From Paraglomus occultum (lineage: Eukaryota; Glomeromycota; Glomeromycetes; Paraglomerales; Paraglomeraceae), in assembly GCA_910592205.1 (NCBI GenBank), contig CAJVPJ010000680.1, positions 1 to 19,137 on the forward strand: DNA of 19,137 bases, written 5' to 3'. The notes below the pieces were generated by a model, which was not told the origin of the DNA, did not search any database, and was given only the letters and a program-made list of their open reading frames with translations. How positions within the stretch are numbered: position 1 is the stretch's first letter; each line of letters opens with the position of its first letter. Shown piece after piece: positions 1 through 9,337 of this stretch. Made by a program: the position numbers and the translations under genes.

Positions 1-52
1 TGGAGCTTTGCCTAAACCGAGAAATAGTTATGATTTGGATTCAGCTGCAGGT
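1..52 (+). CDS. 3' end of a possible exon cut by the window edge
   Basis: The first 52 bases are open in the frame beginning at base 2 (GALPKPRNSYDLDSAA) and stop at a good donor, GCTGCAG|gtacgg. A good acceptor, cttctttccag, lies at 250-260, so a 208-base intron is possible. Every frame after that acceptor closes within nine codons, so any last exon would be tiny. The product is not recognised. The evidence is one splice donor and a short open stretch, so this is a weak call. Confidence 0.2.
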
Positions 53-363
53 ACGGTTACATGTTGATACAAATACACGTAATAGTAAGTTACAATATTA
101 ACGTTGTCTTATTGTCTAATAATTTAGCGACACAAACGCTCTTGTAATTCGTGGTTTATTTACTTTTACGAGTTTTACTCAAGGAGTTCACTTCTCTTCC
201 GATTAAACATATTAAGTGTGTCAACATGAGTAGCACGTTTACTGTTAGACTTCTTTCCAGGGTAGACTATTTGAGTATATAATATAGTAGTTATTATTTA
301 AAATTTATGATACTGAATAAAATATAAAAATGCGTAATTACGTTCTGGTCAGTTTAAGCTTCA

Positions 364-1135
364 TTGTCAATTTCAGTTGGTTTTGCGTTTCTAACATTGT
401 TTTTTATCTCTCCCAAAACGATCCATGCAGTCGCACAATTATCTTGCTCAACTCTTCATCGTGATTGCTTTCATTTGACATTTGCAAAAATCCTGTAGTA
501 GATAAAAGTTATCCCAAGTCTTCTTGAAATTTTTCGATTGAATAAACTTTGGCACTTTTTGAAAGAACCAAAACCTTGATTCCTTCTGCTGCTTATCGAT
601 TGTATCAATCCGTCGAAGTTCTATCACCATTCTTTTAATGATATTGTAGCCCCTGACGATGCAAGTTTAACAACGCAAATGAAATTATTTATGTCAAAAC
701 CGCAAATAACATTTGATTTGCCTATCCAAACTTTTGGCCGAGCTGAGCAAAATTAGCTAGTTCTCAGTATGGCTTTCAAGTTAACAAAATACGTTATAAC
801 AGTACCACTGTATATTGAAATAAAAGAGAACAAAGATGTACCGATCATAACTGTTAAAGCGTTTTAGTACAATTTCTGGTACCTCCTTTTTTTCTTGAAT
901 ACTTACGTTTGCAGCAGTATAGACTGTTTCGTAATTACCACCAGATCCGATTTTTTAAGACCGTAAAATAAGTGTTTTCTCCAATAATTCTTTGGTACGG
1001 AATTGCCGCCCGATTAATCGGTTGATACGATAGCCCACCCAAATGGTTTCGATCGGCAGGAATAGGACAATTCAAACACTCCATAATTTTGTCTACTATT
1101 GGTCGTATTAACAGTAGAGACTAAATACTATGCGT
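364..1135 (-). pseudogene. decayed protein kinase N-lobe, Mps1/TTK-like
   Basis: On the minus strand an ATG at 1087 opens a frame with a CxxC and then ENTYFTVLK. After a one-base frame change in an A-run this continues as KIGSGGNYETVYTAAN, a kinase glycine-rich loop (subdomain I). A strong donor, AAAC|gtaagt, follows at 907. The 99-base intron ends at an excellent acceptor (ttctcttttatttcaatatacag, 808). The next exon reads VITYFVNLKAI, comparable to the beta-3 strand of Mps1/TTK kinases, but the expected lysine is missing and the phase does not match. Farther on, the frame 630-448 starts MVIELRRID, like the hinge of that family, and shifts frame again near 450 to a stop near 364. The retained intron argues for a DNA-level duplication rather than a retrocopy. 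Kinase identity is fairly likely. The Mps1/TTK assignment is inferred from a few motifs. No catalytic loop (HxD) or DFG was found, so the product cannot be an active kinase. Confidence 0.45.
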
Positions 1136-1950
1136 GAGTAGACCGTTCTTTAATGATTCCAATTATCTGAATATTTGGTGTCATATATCGTTAATTAGCT
1201 ACATTCATTTTATAATTAGCATACAAATACCACTTACATCGTATCAAGCTATAGGAATGTCGCCAAAGTGTCTGACAGAGAAGTTGTACTTGCGTCGGAA
1301 GTGAGTATATTCTGGTAAACTAACTCACGTGTTGATGTACACTCACAGATGCTTCCAACTAAAATCAGTGTATCAACCCTGTGATCTCATTAAACGTTCG
1401 TTTGTAGACAGCCCAACGGTTATGTCAATTGGAGTTGCTCTTATGTTGTGTCATTTAACGAGCGAAAAACTTCCTAAGATAATTGAACTGAAAATGTCAA
1501 TTGTTGTGCTCAACAATGTCAAATGGATTAAACTTAGAACACAAACGTATGAAAAGTGCCAATAAGCTCTCCACACATGAGTCTTTGCTGATGGATATTT
1601 CCCGCAGTATTACACCAAGGCTAAATGTATCCATCTCACAGCATTTGTTTTCGTGTTCAATAAACTGATTTAATCATAATGCTAGATTAATAAAGATGTT
1701 AACTCAATGGCTAGAATACCGCATGCGTCAGCTTAAGACGAATATGAGTTCAAAAGATACAATTGAGATGTGCATAATAAATACATAATACAAAGGCCAA
1801 CGTAAATACTTTGGTTTATTGATATCTTTTCAACATATTTCATTGTCAACTCCTTTCCTCTTTCTTAGGTAATCACAACGAGTAGATCCCGCATACCTAC
1901 AAAAGATATGTGCCATCCAGATTTTCTTATAACGATCTGTAGAAACTTCT
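1136..1950. other. non-coding stretch
   Basis: I see no conserved exon, RNA gene or repeat here. The only sizeable frame (1329-1565, plus, starting at GTG) has no splice or family support and is within chance expectation. Confidence 0.4.
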
Positions 1951-1955
1951 GTTTC

Positions 1956-2015
1956 TATAAATATGAGAAATCGTTTATATGAGTGAAACATTTTGGAGTA
2001 AAAATGCCATCAGTC
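1956..2015 (+). promoter_or_regulatory. TATA promoter upstream of gene D
   Basis: TATAAATA at 1956-1963 follows TTTC. It is followed by ACATTTTGGAGTAAAAATG (about 1988-2006) and an arthropod-type initiator, ATCAGTCAG, at about 2009. The same arrangement, TCTATAAATA then ACATTTCGGAGTGAAAAA then AATCAGG, occurs at 15605-15652 and in part at 15968. It lies about 450 bases before the first-exon region of gene D and is the best candidate for its promoter. The assignment is inference from position and repetition. Confidence 0.4.
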
Positions 2016-2399
2016 AGAATATAGTGATAGTAGGGGTTAATGAATTCAATAGTAAGAAACTCCCTACTATTGTTCTTATTTTTGTGTGATTGTGTGTGCT
2101 TACGTTACACTGGACAATGTATTGATACCCGTTTATGATTTACCATTGATGCAGGATCTTTACGCTGGACTTCAGGTTACGCTAACGCGCGGAAAGCATC
2201 AAGTAGTGCCACTCATATGTATATATATCAAAGCTCAAATACGTCGTACAAGTCTACAAGCAATCCTCCGTCAACACACCATATTGAACGAATAGGTCAT
2301 TAGACAACAAACAGTTCTTTGCCGCCGCTTCCATTCCTCATTACGCACATACGACCAACAAACGCTTAAAGCCAAAGAAGCGAAAATGGACGAATTTTA

Positions 2400-3125
2400 G
2401 ATGAGAGAGCAGCCGGTTCTTGGAATCCGTGTATACAGAGGAGAGAGTAGTGAGTATCTCACCGAGTATTTGTAGAATAGTTATTATATTTGAAGCATGC
2501 TGCACTGGGTGTAAATCGAAGTTTTGGTAGACACATAAGGTTGCAAACTATCAAGACATTCCTCTGGCTGCGCCGAGTAGGAATTTGAACTGTCAAAACG
2601 TTTTGCGCGTTAGCATGTTTTGTACAGTACAATATTTTTTAGATTACATACAGTTCTTTTTGTTTGTTTCAGGCTTGAACATTATGACACAATACTTATT
2701 TTCTTTTATAATAATAGCGAGAACGACGGAAATGGTGACATTTTAATAGCCATCCTCAAACAGGTTGGCTTTTAGTACGGTGACATGGTTTACACCGCCA
2801 AGCTTGGTTAGTATAATATGTTTCAGTAAACGGTTTATAAGATTATATAAAATTGACATTTATAAGTCTACTTTTTAAGTCTCTATCTGTTAAATTTAAT
2901 ACATCATTTGCCTTGTTTGTTTCTCTATCCGGTCTAATTTATAAATAAAACACTATTATGGCTTCGACACTTACGGCAATAATGTCTCATTAACGACATG
3001 TCCTGTATCTGACAGACATTTATTGTTCAAGCGTCAGCTTTAATTTTTCAGCAGGTATTTCACAAACTCTGCCTTTCAAGAAACGATCAAAGAGAAAGGC
3101 TTTAGATTTAAACCAATCAGAGTAG
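2400..3125 (+). pseudogene. gene D: Mrr-like nuclease family member with in-frame TAG
   Basis: Three exons are inferred by comparison with gene A. Exon 1 ends near 2451 at the conserved intron-1 start (gtgagtatctcac). Its coding frame is uncertain: a short frame from the ATG at 2401 does not give the family phase. Exon 2 (2718-2806) follows acceptor ttataataatag, is 89 bases long exactly as in gene A, and has the same phases at both ends. It encodes ENDGNGDILIAILKQVGF, then a TAG at 2773-2775, then YGDMVYTAKL. The DGNGDI part corresponds to the DGPNGGIDI metal-site motif of A, with one G and one I lost. Exon 3 (3052-3125), after acceptor ttaatttttcag, would give a lysine-rich tail (PFKKRSKRKALDLNQSE) instead of the usual second half of the fold. 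The copy is interrupted and shortened, so I treat it as a pseudogene. Read-through cannot be excluded from sequence. Confidence 0.5.
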
Positions 3126-3660
3126 AAGATTCGATCTCGTTGATCGCTTGCCAGTAAACATACTTTCAATCTACTTGGGAAACGGGGTTGACGCTCAAAA
3201 AACCAAGGCCAAGAGAACTTACAATTCTTTATTATACAATTTAATTAGACAATATATTTTTATACTTACTCTTTAAACGTTTCTCTTATTAATATTAAGA
3301 AATGTAAATGCTCAGTGTGGTGCGACACCAAACCTTCTAAATGTTTCTACAACACGTAAGTGTTTATATTTATATTACCGTAATCTACATATCTAAAAAT
3401 ATAACCACCCCCTAATCCTTCCAAATCTTTCTATGGCATGTGACTGTTTATATAAGCACCTTCTCAGTCTTTCCAAATGGTTCTATCAATATGCGTCATT
3501 TTTACGCAATTTTGCGTCCACTCACACACAAAGTTTAATATTGACAATACAAAATCTCACATGCGACACAAGATCTTAAAGCTGATGACTGGCTGAAGAT
3601 GTCATACGGGCAGTCACGTTACTGTAACCAATCCGGTGGCTATCGCTAACCACTTTTAAA
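3126..3660. other. intergenic region upstream of gene A
   Basis: There is no supported gene. A cgTCCACTCA motif at about 3508 also occurs in the upstream regions of genes B and C. The phrase CTTCCAAAT-CTTTCTAT (about 3417-3435) recurs as TTTCCAAATGGTTCTATC (about 3472). The gene A promoter is probably in this stretch, but I cannot place a clear TATA box. Confidence 0.3.
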
Positions 3661-3807
3661 CTCCCCCCAGATTATCAACTCTTCCCTTTACCTCCCGAAA
3701 AAACTTTTTTGCCTTCGACTTGAGGTAGTTGTTTAAAGATAACGATTTAACCATGATATTTTATTTAATCCAAGTAATATTAAACCTAGAGTACTTTTTG
3801 TTTACAG
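3661..3807 (+). promoter_or_regulatory. conserved 5' leader of gene A with a likely 5'UTR intron
   Basis: The block from AGATTATCAACTCTT to AAAGATAACGATTTAACC is nearly identical to the inverted block at about 12830-12915 upstream of gene B. It ends at acceptor GTACTTTTTGTTTACAG, two bases before the ATG in both genes. This implies a non-coding first exon, with CTTGAG|gtagtt (about 3723) as a possible donor. Conservation in both copies supports a transcribed leader, but the donor is a guess. Confidence 0.45.
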
Positions 3808-3809
3808 AA

Positions 3810-4675
3810 ATGTCAGGTTCCGTCAACGAAATCGAAACCTTGTTAATAAATCACGGTTATACACCTTGTGTATGGTAAGAGTTCTTACTGAGTAGTTGCT
3901 TAATGGTTATTGTATCAGAAGTGACATGCCACTAGGTGTAAAAAATCGGAGAATCGAAACGACAACTTGAAGGTTATTAATAGCTGGATAATTGATCGTT
4001 CTTCTCCGTTGCCGAACGTCGCGCTGTGGATTTGAACCCGGGCTGTGGTAAATAGGATACAATTGACCATTTGAATTAAAAGCGCGTCGTGACCGCAGCT
4101 TGCGAAAGTCGCCAGTCAGGTACCCAATCCTGGCGTACGGTGGACGGCCTGCTGTGAACGTTCTTCAAATGGTCTTGACTGTGATGACACATTACTCATC
4201 GTTCTCCATTTTACAGTGATGACGGACCGAACGGTGGGATTGACATAGTGGTTATACATGATGGTATAACCTATGTCATCCTATGCAAGGAGGATGACCA
4301 AATCGGTAATTAATAATATTATTTTTATAAGAGTCACAAATATACTTATATTACTTTATTTTAGTGGTTGAACATGTTCGGGGACTAAAAAGAATACTGT
4401 CCAACCATTGCTCACCAGGTACCGTGGGTATCATGGTGAGTGATCGGTTCTCTTTGTGGGCTCGTTTTTGGGCCAAACTATCGAGGTCTGATATTATCCT
4501 CACTGACAGAAATAATATAGTTAGATATATGGGGATATATCAACCTCGACGTATAACATTACCCGAAATATTAAATATTTTGAACTTTTTGATGGTACTT
4601 TATATTGGTATCATCGTCTTTTTATCTTACTTAAAATCATCTAATAATAATAAATATTATCATATTGAACTCTAA
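3810..4675 (+). CDS. gene A: intact three-exon Mrr-like nuclease with C-terminal membrane helix
   Basis: Exons are 3810-3874, 4217-4305 and 4365-4675, with introns of 342 bases (phase 2) and 59 bases (phase 1). All borders are GT..AG and the product is 154 residues. Exon 1 begins MSGSVNEIETLL. Exon 2 carries DGPNGGIDIVV (residues 25-35) and YVILCK, the order expected for the D and xxK of a PD-(D/E)xK core as in Mrr-type restriction endonucleases. Exon 3 gives VVEHVRGLKRIL, then GTVGIMVSDRFSLWARFWAK and DIILTDRNNI, matching the Mrr helix, the FT..A motif and the final strand. The last part (about residues 125-145) is a hydrophobic helix followed by a short polar tail. AATAAA lies at 4692-4697, just after the stop. 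Gene B confirms the exon structure. The fold assignment comes from motifs. DNA cleavage and membrane location are inferences. Confidence 0.65.
4000..4110 (-). repeat. tRNA-like (SINE-type) sequence in intron 1 of gene A
   Basis: Read on the minus strand, the intron contains an A-box-like AtGGTCAATTG followed about 30 bases later by GGTTCAAATC, a perfect RNA polymerase III B-box (4029-4038 on the plus strand). The T stem pairs badly and no acceptor stem closes, so this is not a functional tRNA but probably an old tRNA-derived SINE. The same sequence sits in intron 1 of gene B, so it was inserted before the duplication. Confidence 0.4.
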
Positions 4676-4834
4676 TTAGCTCCACTCACCCAATAAAGTA
4701 ATTGGCAATTTGTCAATATTGTTGCAAAATTCGATTTTTGAAAAGCATTGTAATTAATATGGTGATTTAATTTTTCAAAATAAATTGTTTTATTTCAATA
4801 AAAGGTCAAAGCTTATGGGTTATTAGTTCTTGAA

Positions 4835-4940
4835 CGTATAATATTTTATTTGTTTTAATTAAACCCATTGTCGGTTATATAACTCGTGTAAGGTGAGAAT
4901 CTCACTATTTGTTGAGCGGTCGATAATATATCCGAAGTTA
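4835..4940 (+). pseudogene. relic E: end of exon 1 and start of intron 1 of the Mrr-like family
   Basis: Bases 4835-4892 encode ILFVLIKPIVGYITRV, which lines up with the end of exon 1 in genes A (HGYTPCV) and B (YHYIPRV). It is followed by gtgagaatctcac and ATATATCCGAAG, the conserved start of intron 1. There is no ATG upstream in frame, and no exon 2 or 3 could be found in the following 600 bases. It lies about 140 bases after the polyadenylation signal of gene A, which suggests a former tandem array A-E with most of E lost. Confidence 0.45.
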
Positions 4941-5760
4941 AAAAATAAGAAAATAATAACTAACACTCGTCAAAATGAATTTTCTTTTTTTCTCTTCCTT
5001 GAATCGTTTAACATTCAAAGTAATTTTACCATTATTTTGATCTATTATTTAAAGATAATTAACATTAAGTTCTTCAACAATATTAACCTCTCGTTTTGTT
5101 GGATAACGGCTATGATTAGTTAAAATAATACAAGGTTTTCAAACAAGTTCACATTGAATAAAAGACGCATAAAATTTTGCAATCCCCCTAAATGCGCACA
5201 CGCGATTTGCAATATCGGTCATCTTCGACTCAATCGATGGTTTGATAGATTTGCCATGCACTCCAGACACATTTCTCCGTACAGAGACACTCCATGTAAT
5301 GTTAGCGAGTGCCGTTTGGAGTTGTTCAATTTTGTTCACTAATTTTGGAATTTGTGCGTGAACTAGAGCTTCTATCATGGCGAAGTCATTGAAGTAACGG
5401 ACAGTATATCGAAAATGCCAAGACCTCAAATTCGAATTTCTTGCATTGCGTTTTTAGTCGTTTGAGGTTCCTAATCTAAAATAATAGATTGAATTAGTTG
5501 AAAATATTCGCGTTCGGAGAGATTTATATATTCAATATCAGCTCCACAAACAATAAATACACAAATGTATTCTGAGATTTCTAATTTGGAAATGTCTTTA
5601 GATAACGTTGAAAAGCTTATGTAGCATTATATTTTCAATTATTATAATCTGATTGTTTGTTAATAGAAATATTTTACAAGACTTTGTGTCGTTCCCATCA
5701 CAACCCCCCCCCCCCAACTCCTACTCATAACACATTTTTGTAAAGGTTACTATTACTAGA
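4941..5760. other. region without a supported gene
   Basis: A minus-strand frame of 96 codons (5429-5139) reads plausibly, including EALVHAQIPKLVNKIEQLQT, a possible short coiled coil. It has no ATG near its start, no recognised domain and no copy elsewhere in the window. A frame of this length is expected by chance a few times in this DNA. A run of 12 C residues lies at 5704-5715. Confidence 0.35.
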
Positions 5761-5762
5761 AT

Positions 5763-6896
5763 CTACATATCTAATTCGACACCGCCGACACGGTTTGCCT
5801 TTTTTTTAGTTTGATAATTTAGAACTGCGTCGGTCACATTATCTTCGTCAGTGAGGATAACGGAAATCGGTGCTGATTCTGCTGCTCTTCTTGCATCTTC
5901 TGTGAACGGTGGTGCCACTATCGCCGCCACCGCCTCTTTTGTATTTTGCGAAGAACATGCGTCATCGTATATAATTTTTCTAAACGTCTAACGAATCTTT
6001 TCCCCAAGTGCCCTTGTCTCCATCTTTTGTGGCATCTATATTTGCCATAATAACAGACTCAAAAGATTTTAAAAAGTGGAGGTACGACCATTCTTCAACG
6101 GACGTTTCGTCAAAGTAATCTCTATACAAAGGTTGAAGATCTGTCATTTTATCAAGATCGCGAAGCACCGCTAGGGCGTCTACTACGTTGGCACCTATAT
6201 AAAATAACAAACGTTATTAAAATCCGAACATTTAATTATTTTATTTCCGTATGTATTTAATATACCAACCGACTCAAAGTAACCAACGCTTTCATTGAAA
6301 ATAGAAACCGGTCTTTTTACGGACGGCGATCAAGTCAATTCCACCGTCCCCGCAGTTACACTGACTAATAATTCAAAAAAAGTAAGCATTTATGGTAATA
6401 GTCAAGATCAGAGACGAACGTTCACATTAACTGTGGCCACGAAGCGCTCACTAATCAATATATCCTATCGTAACGAAGAAGAACGTTCACAGCCATTCAG
6501 ATTCGTAAATAGGAACTCATAAAGTGCTTTTCATATATATTATTCACTACAGCTAGAGGAAACATCATCTCAGACAGCATTAACAGAGTCGGTGTAGTGT
6601 TTTCAGGTACATATATGCACATTATGGTAGTTTACCTAAATACAATATCTTGCAAGCTGTGGCTCGATTTACACCTAGTGACAGCATACCTTCGGATATA
6701 ATAACTATTCTACAAATACTTAGTGAGATTCTCACCTGTATTTTATATATCGAGTATTCCGCGGTTTACGAGAGTTCTTCGCACGACTCTCTCGTATTCG
6801 AACTCTAATGCAATCCGGGTTAGCGTCGAATACTTCTCCTACCGCTAAATTCGTGGTTCTTCTTTTTTCTCGTCTGACTACGCGGATTCTTGCCAT
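5763..6896 (-). pseudogene. gene C: Mrr-like nuclease, interrupted by two TGA codons and a frameshift
   Basis: Exon 1 (coding from an ATG at 6896 to 6736) is rich in arginine and lysine (MARIRVVRREKRR) and follows an excellent acceptor, ttttctctttctctttgaag, at about 6966. Exon 2 (6364-6270) gives CGDGGIDLIAVRKKTGFYFQ, the canonical Mrr metal-site motif. A TGA (6294-6292) stands where QCK has its cysteine, then KRWLL, then a second TGA (6276-6274). Intron phases 2 and 1 match gene A. Exon 3 (6194-5763) reads GANVVDALAVL, comparable to VGVKVVREL of Mrr. About 60 unrelated residues follow, then a frame change near 5985, then IVAPPFTEDARRAAES and ISVILTDEDNV, the end of the Mrr fold, and a stop at 5763. 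Homology on both sides of each break shows it was one gene. It is most simply a recent pseudogene. Recoding of TGA is a less likely alternative. Confidence 0.6.
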
Positions 6897-7223
6897 CTTT
6901 TTATTTGCTGAATTGATTAAAATACGTCTTTTTTGTGTATTTACATCGGATATGAGTCGTACCTTCAAAGAGAAAGAGAAAAGTCATATAGATATCCATC
7001 TATGTCGTAACATCTTTGAAGGGATTTAGGTGAAAGCAGCATCTTCAGAGTAGGGACACTCATAGTGTGGGTGCCTTCTCTTCACACATGTACTTTTTTG
7101 CACTCGGTTTTGAGCGGTAAGAATTCGTTGTTTGATAATTCGTTCGTGTTGTATGTGGTGATATGAAGCGATGTCAGAGGGATTGCCGCGCCGCGTTGTA
7201 TATTAGTATTTGCGCTTTGGTTG

Positions 7224-7345
7224 TGTGATGGAGAGATGAGTGGACACGTATTCATCATGTTAGATGACGAATATGACATACTTGTCTCACTTGATATGCT
7301 TTTGCACGTAACCATATAAGTACAACGTGTTACTTATGCAATAAG
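7224..7345 (-). repeat. upstream repeat of gene C, copy 1
   Basis: About 120 bases, from GATGAGTGGACACGTATT through TTAGATGACGAATATGACATA and CACGTAACCATATAAGTACAA to TATGCAATAAGGAGT, recur at 13212-13329 with small indels. Both copies lie 350-550 bases upstream of minus-strand family members (C and B) in the same orientation, so they are probably their promoter-proximal DNA. The TATATGG and TTACGTG words on the minus strand are possible core and factor sites, unproven. Confidence 0.5.
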
Positions 7346-8190
7346 GAGTAACCATTTAAATGGGGTATTCCATAGGCTAAAAGAATTATTGACGAACTTG
7401 AAATATCCTCGGATTTACGCACTCAAATACATCGTACATAAAGGGCGTTCTGCATCAATGGATATGTTAGATACTGCTATGGAGAGTCTATGTATCCAAG
7501 GGTTTGATAATATCAGAAGAAACGACTATTAAACTGGAATGGCGATTACGTATTATTATTACTATACTGGAACAAATGTCACATTTATTGCATTTCTTAT
7601 TCACGGATTGTATACACTCTATTTAGCTTTATTTGACAAAAAAACTACTATCTTTTCATGTATTATTTTTAAATTTGTTGTCCAAAACTATTACAATTAG
7701 CTTTTAAAATTCTAGAAGCTTTAAAGCATCATACAGAGTAGTCGCCCATGTCAAACTGATATACTTTATCTATCACCCGAATGACTTGAGTTTTATGATC
7801 AACCCACTTAGTCTAAGTTATGAGTGATGGAAATAACATAATTATGTTATTTAGGGACAATCGTTGATTGTTAGACTTTCATGGTATACCAAGTTGCATG
7901 TATTAGGAACTGACAAACGCAAAGTACAGAAGTTAAGTGTCTCAATCAGAGGGTTTATGACCTTGGGACCCCTGAATCAAAAAATGATCGAACGACTCGT
8001 GAATAGGCAATAAAATGTAGCCAGTTTCGCTATCCAAAGAATTTGTTATTGTTCGCACCTAAGTTGGTTTGATTGAGAACGCAATCCCACATACATGACC
8101 AAGGTTATCCGCGTAGACGTAATGGAAGTTTGGATCGATAGGGTTATTCATTTTAATAACTGTATAATCGTTGTTATGCAATAATCACGT
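7319..8190 (+). other. cluster of coding-like open stretches, unrecognised
   Basis: A frame is open from 7319 to 7528. It then has a TAA and continues in the same frame from an ATG at about 7541 to 7702 as a hydrophobic, tyrosine-rich segment with a possible membrane helix. A second open stretch (about 7857-8013) follows a good acceptor, attatgttatttag, and ends with a stop. A third ends near 8180. No family is recognised, the pieces cannot be joined by convincing introns, and each is within chance expectation. The stretch is recorded because it might be a decayed spliced gene. Confidence 0.15.
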
Positions 8191-8233
8191 GATGTGGTCC
8201 AATAAAATTTGAACCCCTTGCGTGGTTGTCAAC

Positions 8234-8779
8234 ATGCGATCTTCGCATCCTGTCGAAAAAGTGAACGAAACGCAAGCGTGTGAGACTACGAAAAGAGTTC
8301 GAGAGGCAGCCGAACTCTATCTTTTAAACGATGTAATAAGATTAAGCACTCGTGGATTAAATCAAAACACATGCATCGAATGTCTGGGGTAGAGATTTTT
8401 CGTTATTATTATCGGGAGATCAGAAAAGGATAAAAAAGCAATAAAGCACATCGACCGGTTTGAGGCAGCATTGTGTGATGATAGTATTAAGCAGGTAATG
8501 TACGCGCGTTTACATCTATATGTGTGGAGGGCGTTGCGAAAATTGATCTCTCGACCATCAGCCAGAATTAAGAAACCGTCCAGTATTTATTTGCAAAAGT
8601 AAAATAACAACTTCGGAGTGGCATTTTTTCACCTCATCAAAAAACACTACGATAATTTTAATCGAGGTTTATTCTATACTAAGCATAGGACTGCATCTTT
8701 CCTGTCAGCTACTATATGCTCATTGCTGTTATTTTTACCTTTTCGCACGATGTTACAGTATCTCAATGCACAGTTATAG
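8234..8779 (+). pseudogene. possible 180-codon reading frame broken by TAG and TAA
   Basis: From the ATG at 8234 one frame continues for about 182 codons with only two stops, a TAG at 8389-8391 and a TAA at 8600-8602, before a TAG near 8778. The first part is charged (VEKVNETQACETTKRVREAA), the middle is rich in basic residues, and the end has a hydrophobic stretch (SLLLFLPF). About a dozen stops would be expected at random. Allowing for all frames in the window, though, such a run is not very improbable. No domain is recognised and there is no paralogue here. Confidence 0.2.
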
Positions 8780-9080
8780 ACGTTTCCTCTCCTGATTTTT
8801 TGAGTCGAGAGACAACCCCTTAACTGATCCAGTCCAGTCGACTATGAACACAATATACGAATACACATTGCCAGCTGAATGATGGTCCTGGATGCAATTC
8901 TATGACTGGATCATTCTTTGAATTGGGTCCACGCTCGACCAATGCTGACGGAACTGACACATATCATGGACTAACGATGCATCAGTCATAGTTTAGATCA
9001 GGTAGAACCAACGTTCTCTCATATGTTCCCATACGTTTAGATCTATGTTAACGTTGACAATTCCAATTTAAACACAGCCA

Positions 9081-9337
9081 ATGAACGTTGGATTATTTTA
9101 TGATATGGAACAGCTAATACTATTACTCGTATTAGCGTTTCTCCGAATATGGAAAAAATTACTAGACTTTCATATTACTGGTCAATCGTAAGTCAATCTA
9201 CTGTGCATATTGACGTAGACGTCATCGTACGGAGCTTATATTAACATAGTTTGCTTTTATCATTTAGTTATGCCGTCATTACATTAAAACTATGCTGTTG
9301 CCGGTATCCATTCTGCGCGCACTACCAAATACAATAA
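9081..9337 (+). CDS. candidate two-exon small membrane or secreted Cys-rich peptide
   Basis: Exon 1 (9081-9187) starts at ATG after CAGCCA and encodes MNVGLFYDMEQLILLLVLAF, a hydrophobic leader or anchor, then a basic stretch. A donor tc|gtaagt is followed by an 80-base intron with a good acceptor, tttgcttttatcatttag. Exon 2 (9268-9337) continues in phase with LKLCCCRYPFC and stops at TAA, giving 58 residues. The intron keeps the frame and both splice sites are good, but there is no homologue in the window. Other frames downstream to 9949 are also fairly open, so a longer decayed gene is an alternative. Confidence 0.3.

Noticed and set aside
1329-1565. Plus-strand frame of 78 codons, and many similar 60-80-codon frames (for example 6295-6522, 6808-7029, 7082-7315, 15873-16085, 18475-18693)
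   Set aside because: At about 7 percent stop codons per triplet, some tens of such frames are expected in six frames of this window. Several are antisense to exons of gene C or to repeats, most lack ATG starts, and none has a recognisable domain.
4000-4110. Functional tRNA gene in intron 1 of gene A or B
   Set aside because: The B-box is perfect, but the T stem and acceptor stem do not pair and there is no credible anticodon arm.
5704-5715. Run of 12 C residues
   Set aside because: It is a simple homopolymer beyond the stop of gene C, prone to sequencing error and without other structure.
8234-8779. Reassigned genetic code (TAA and TAG read as Gln) to explain long frames with isolated stops
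   Set aside because: Gene A ends normally at TAA just before AATAAA, gene B ends at TAA, and the interrupted copies contain all three stop types plus frameshifts, which fits decay better than recoding.
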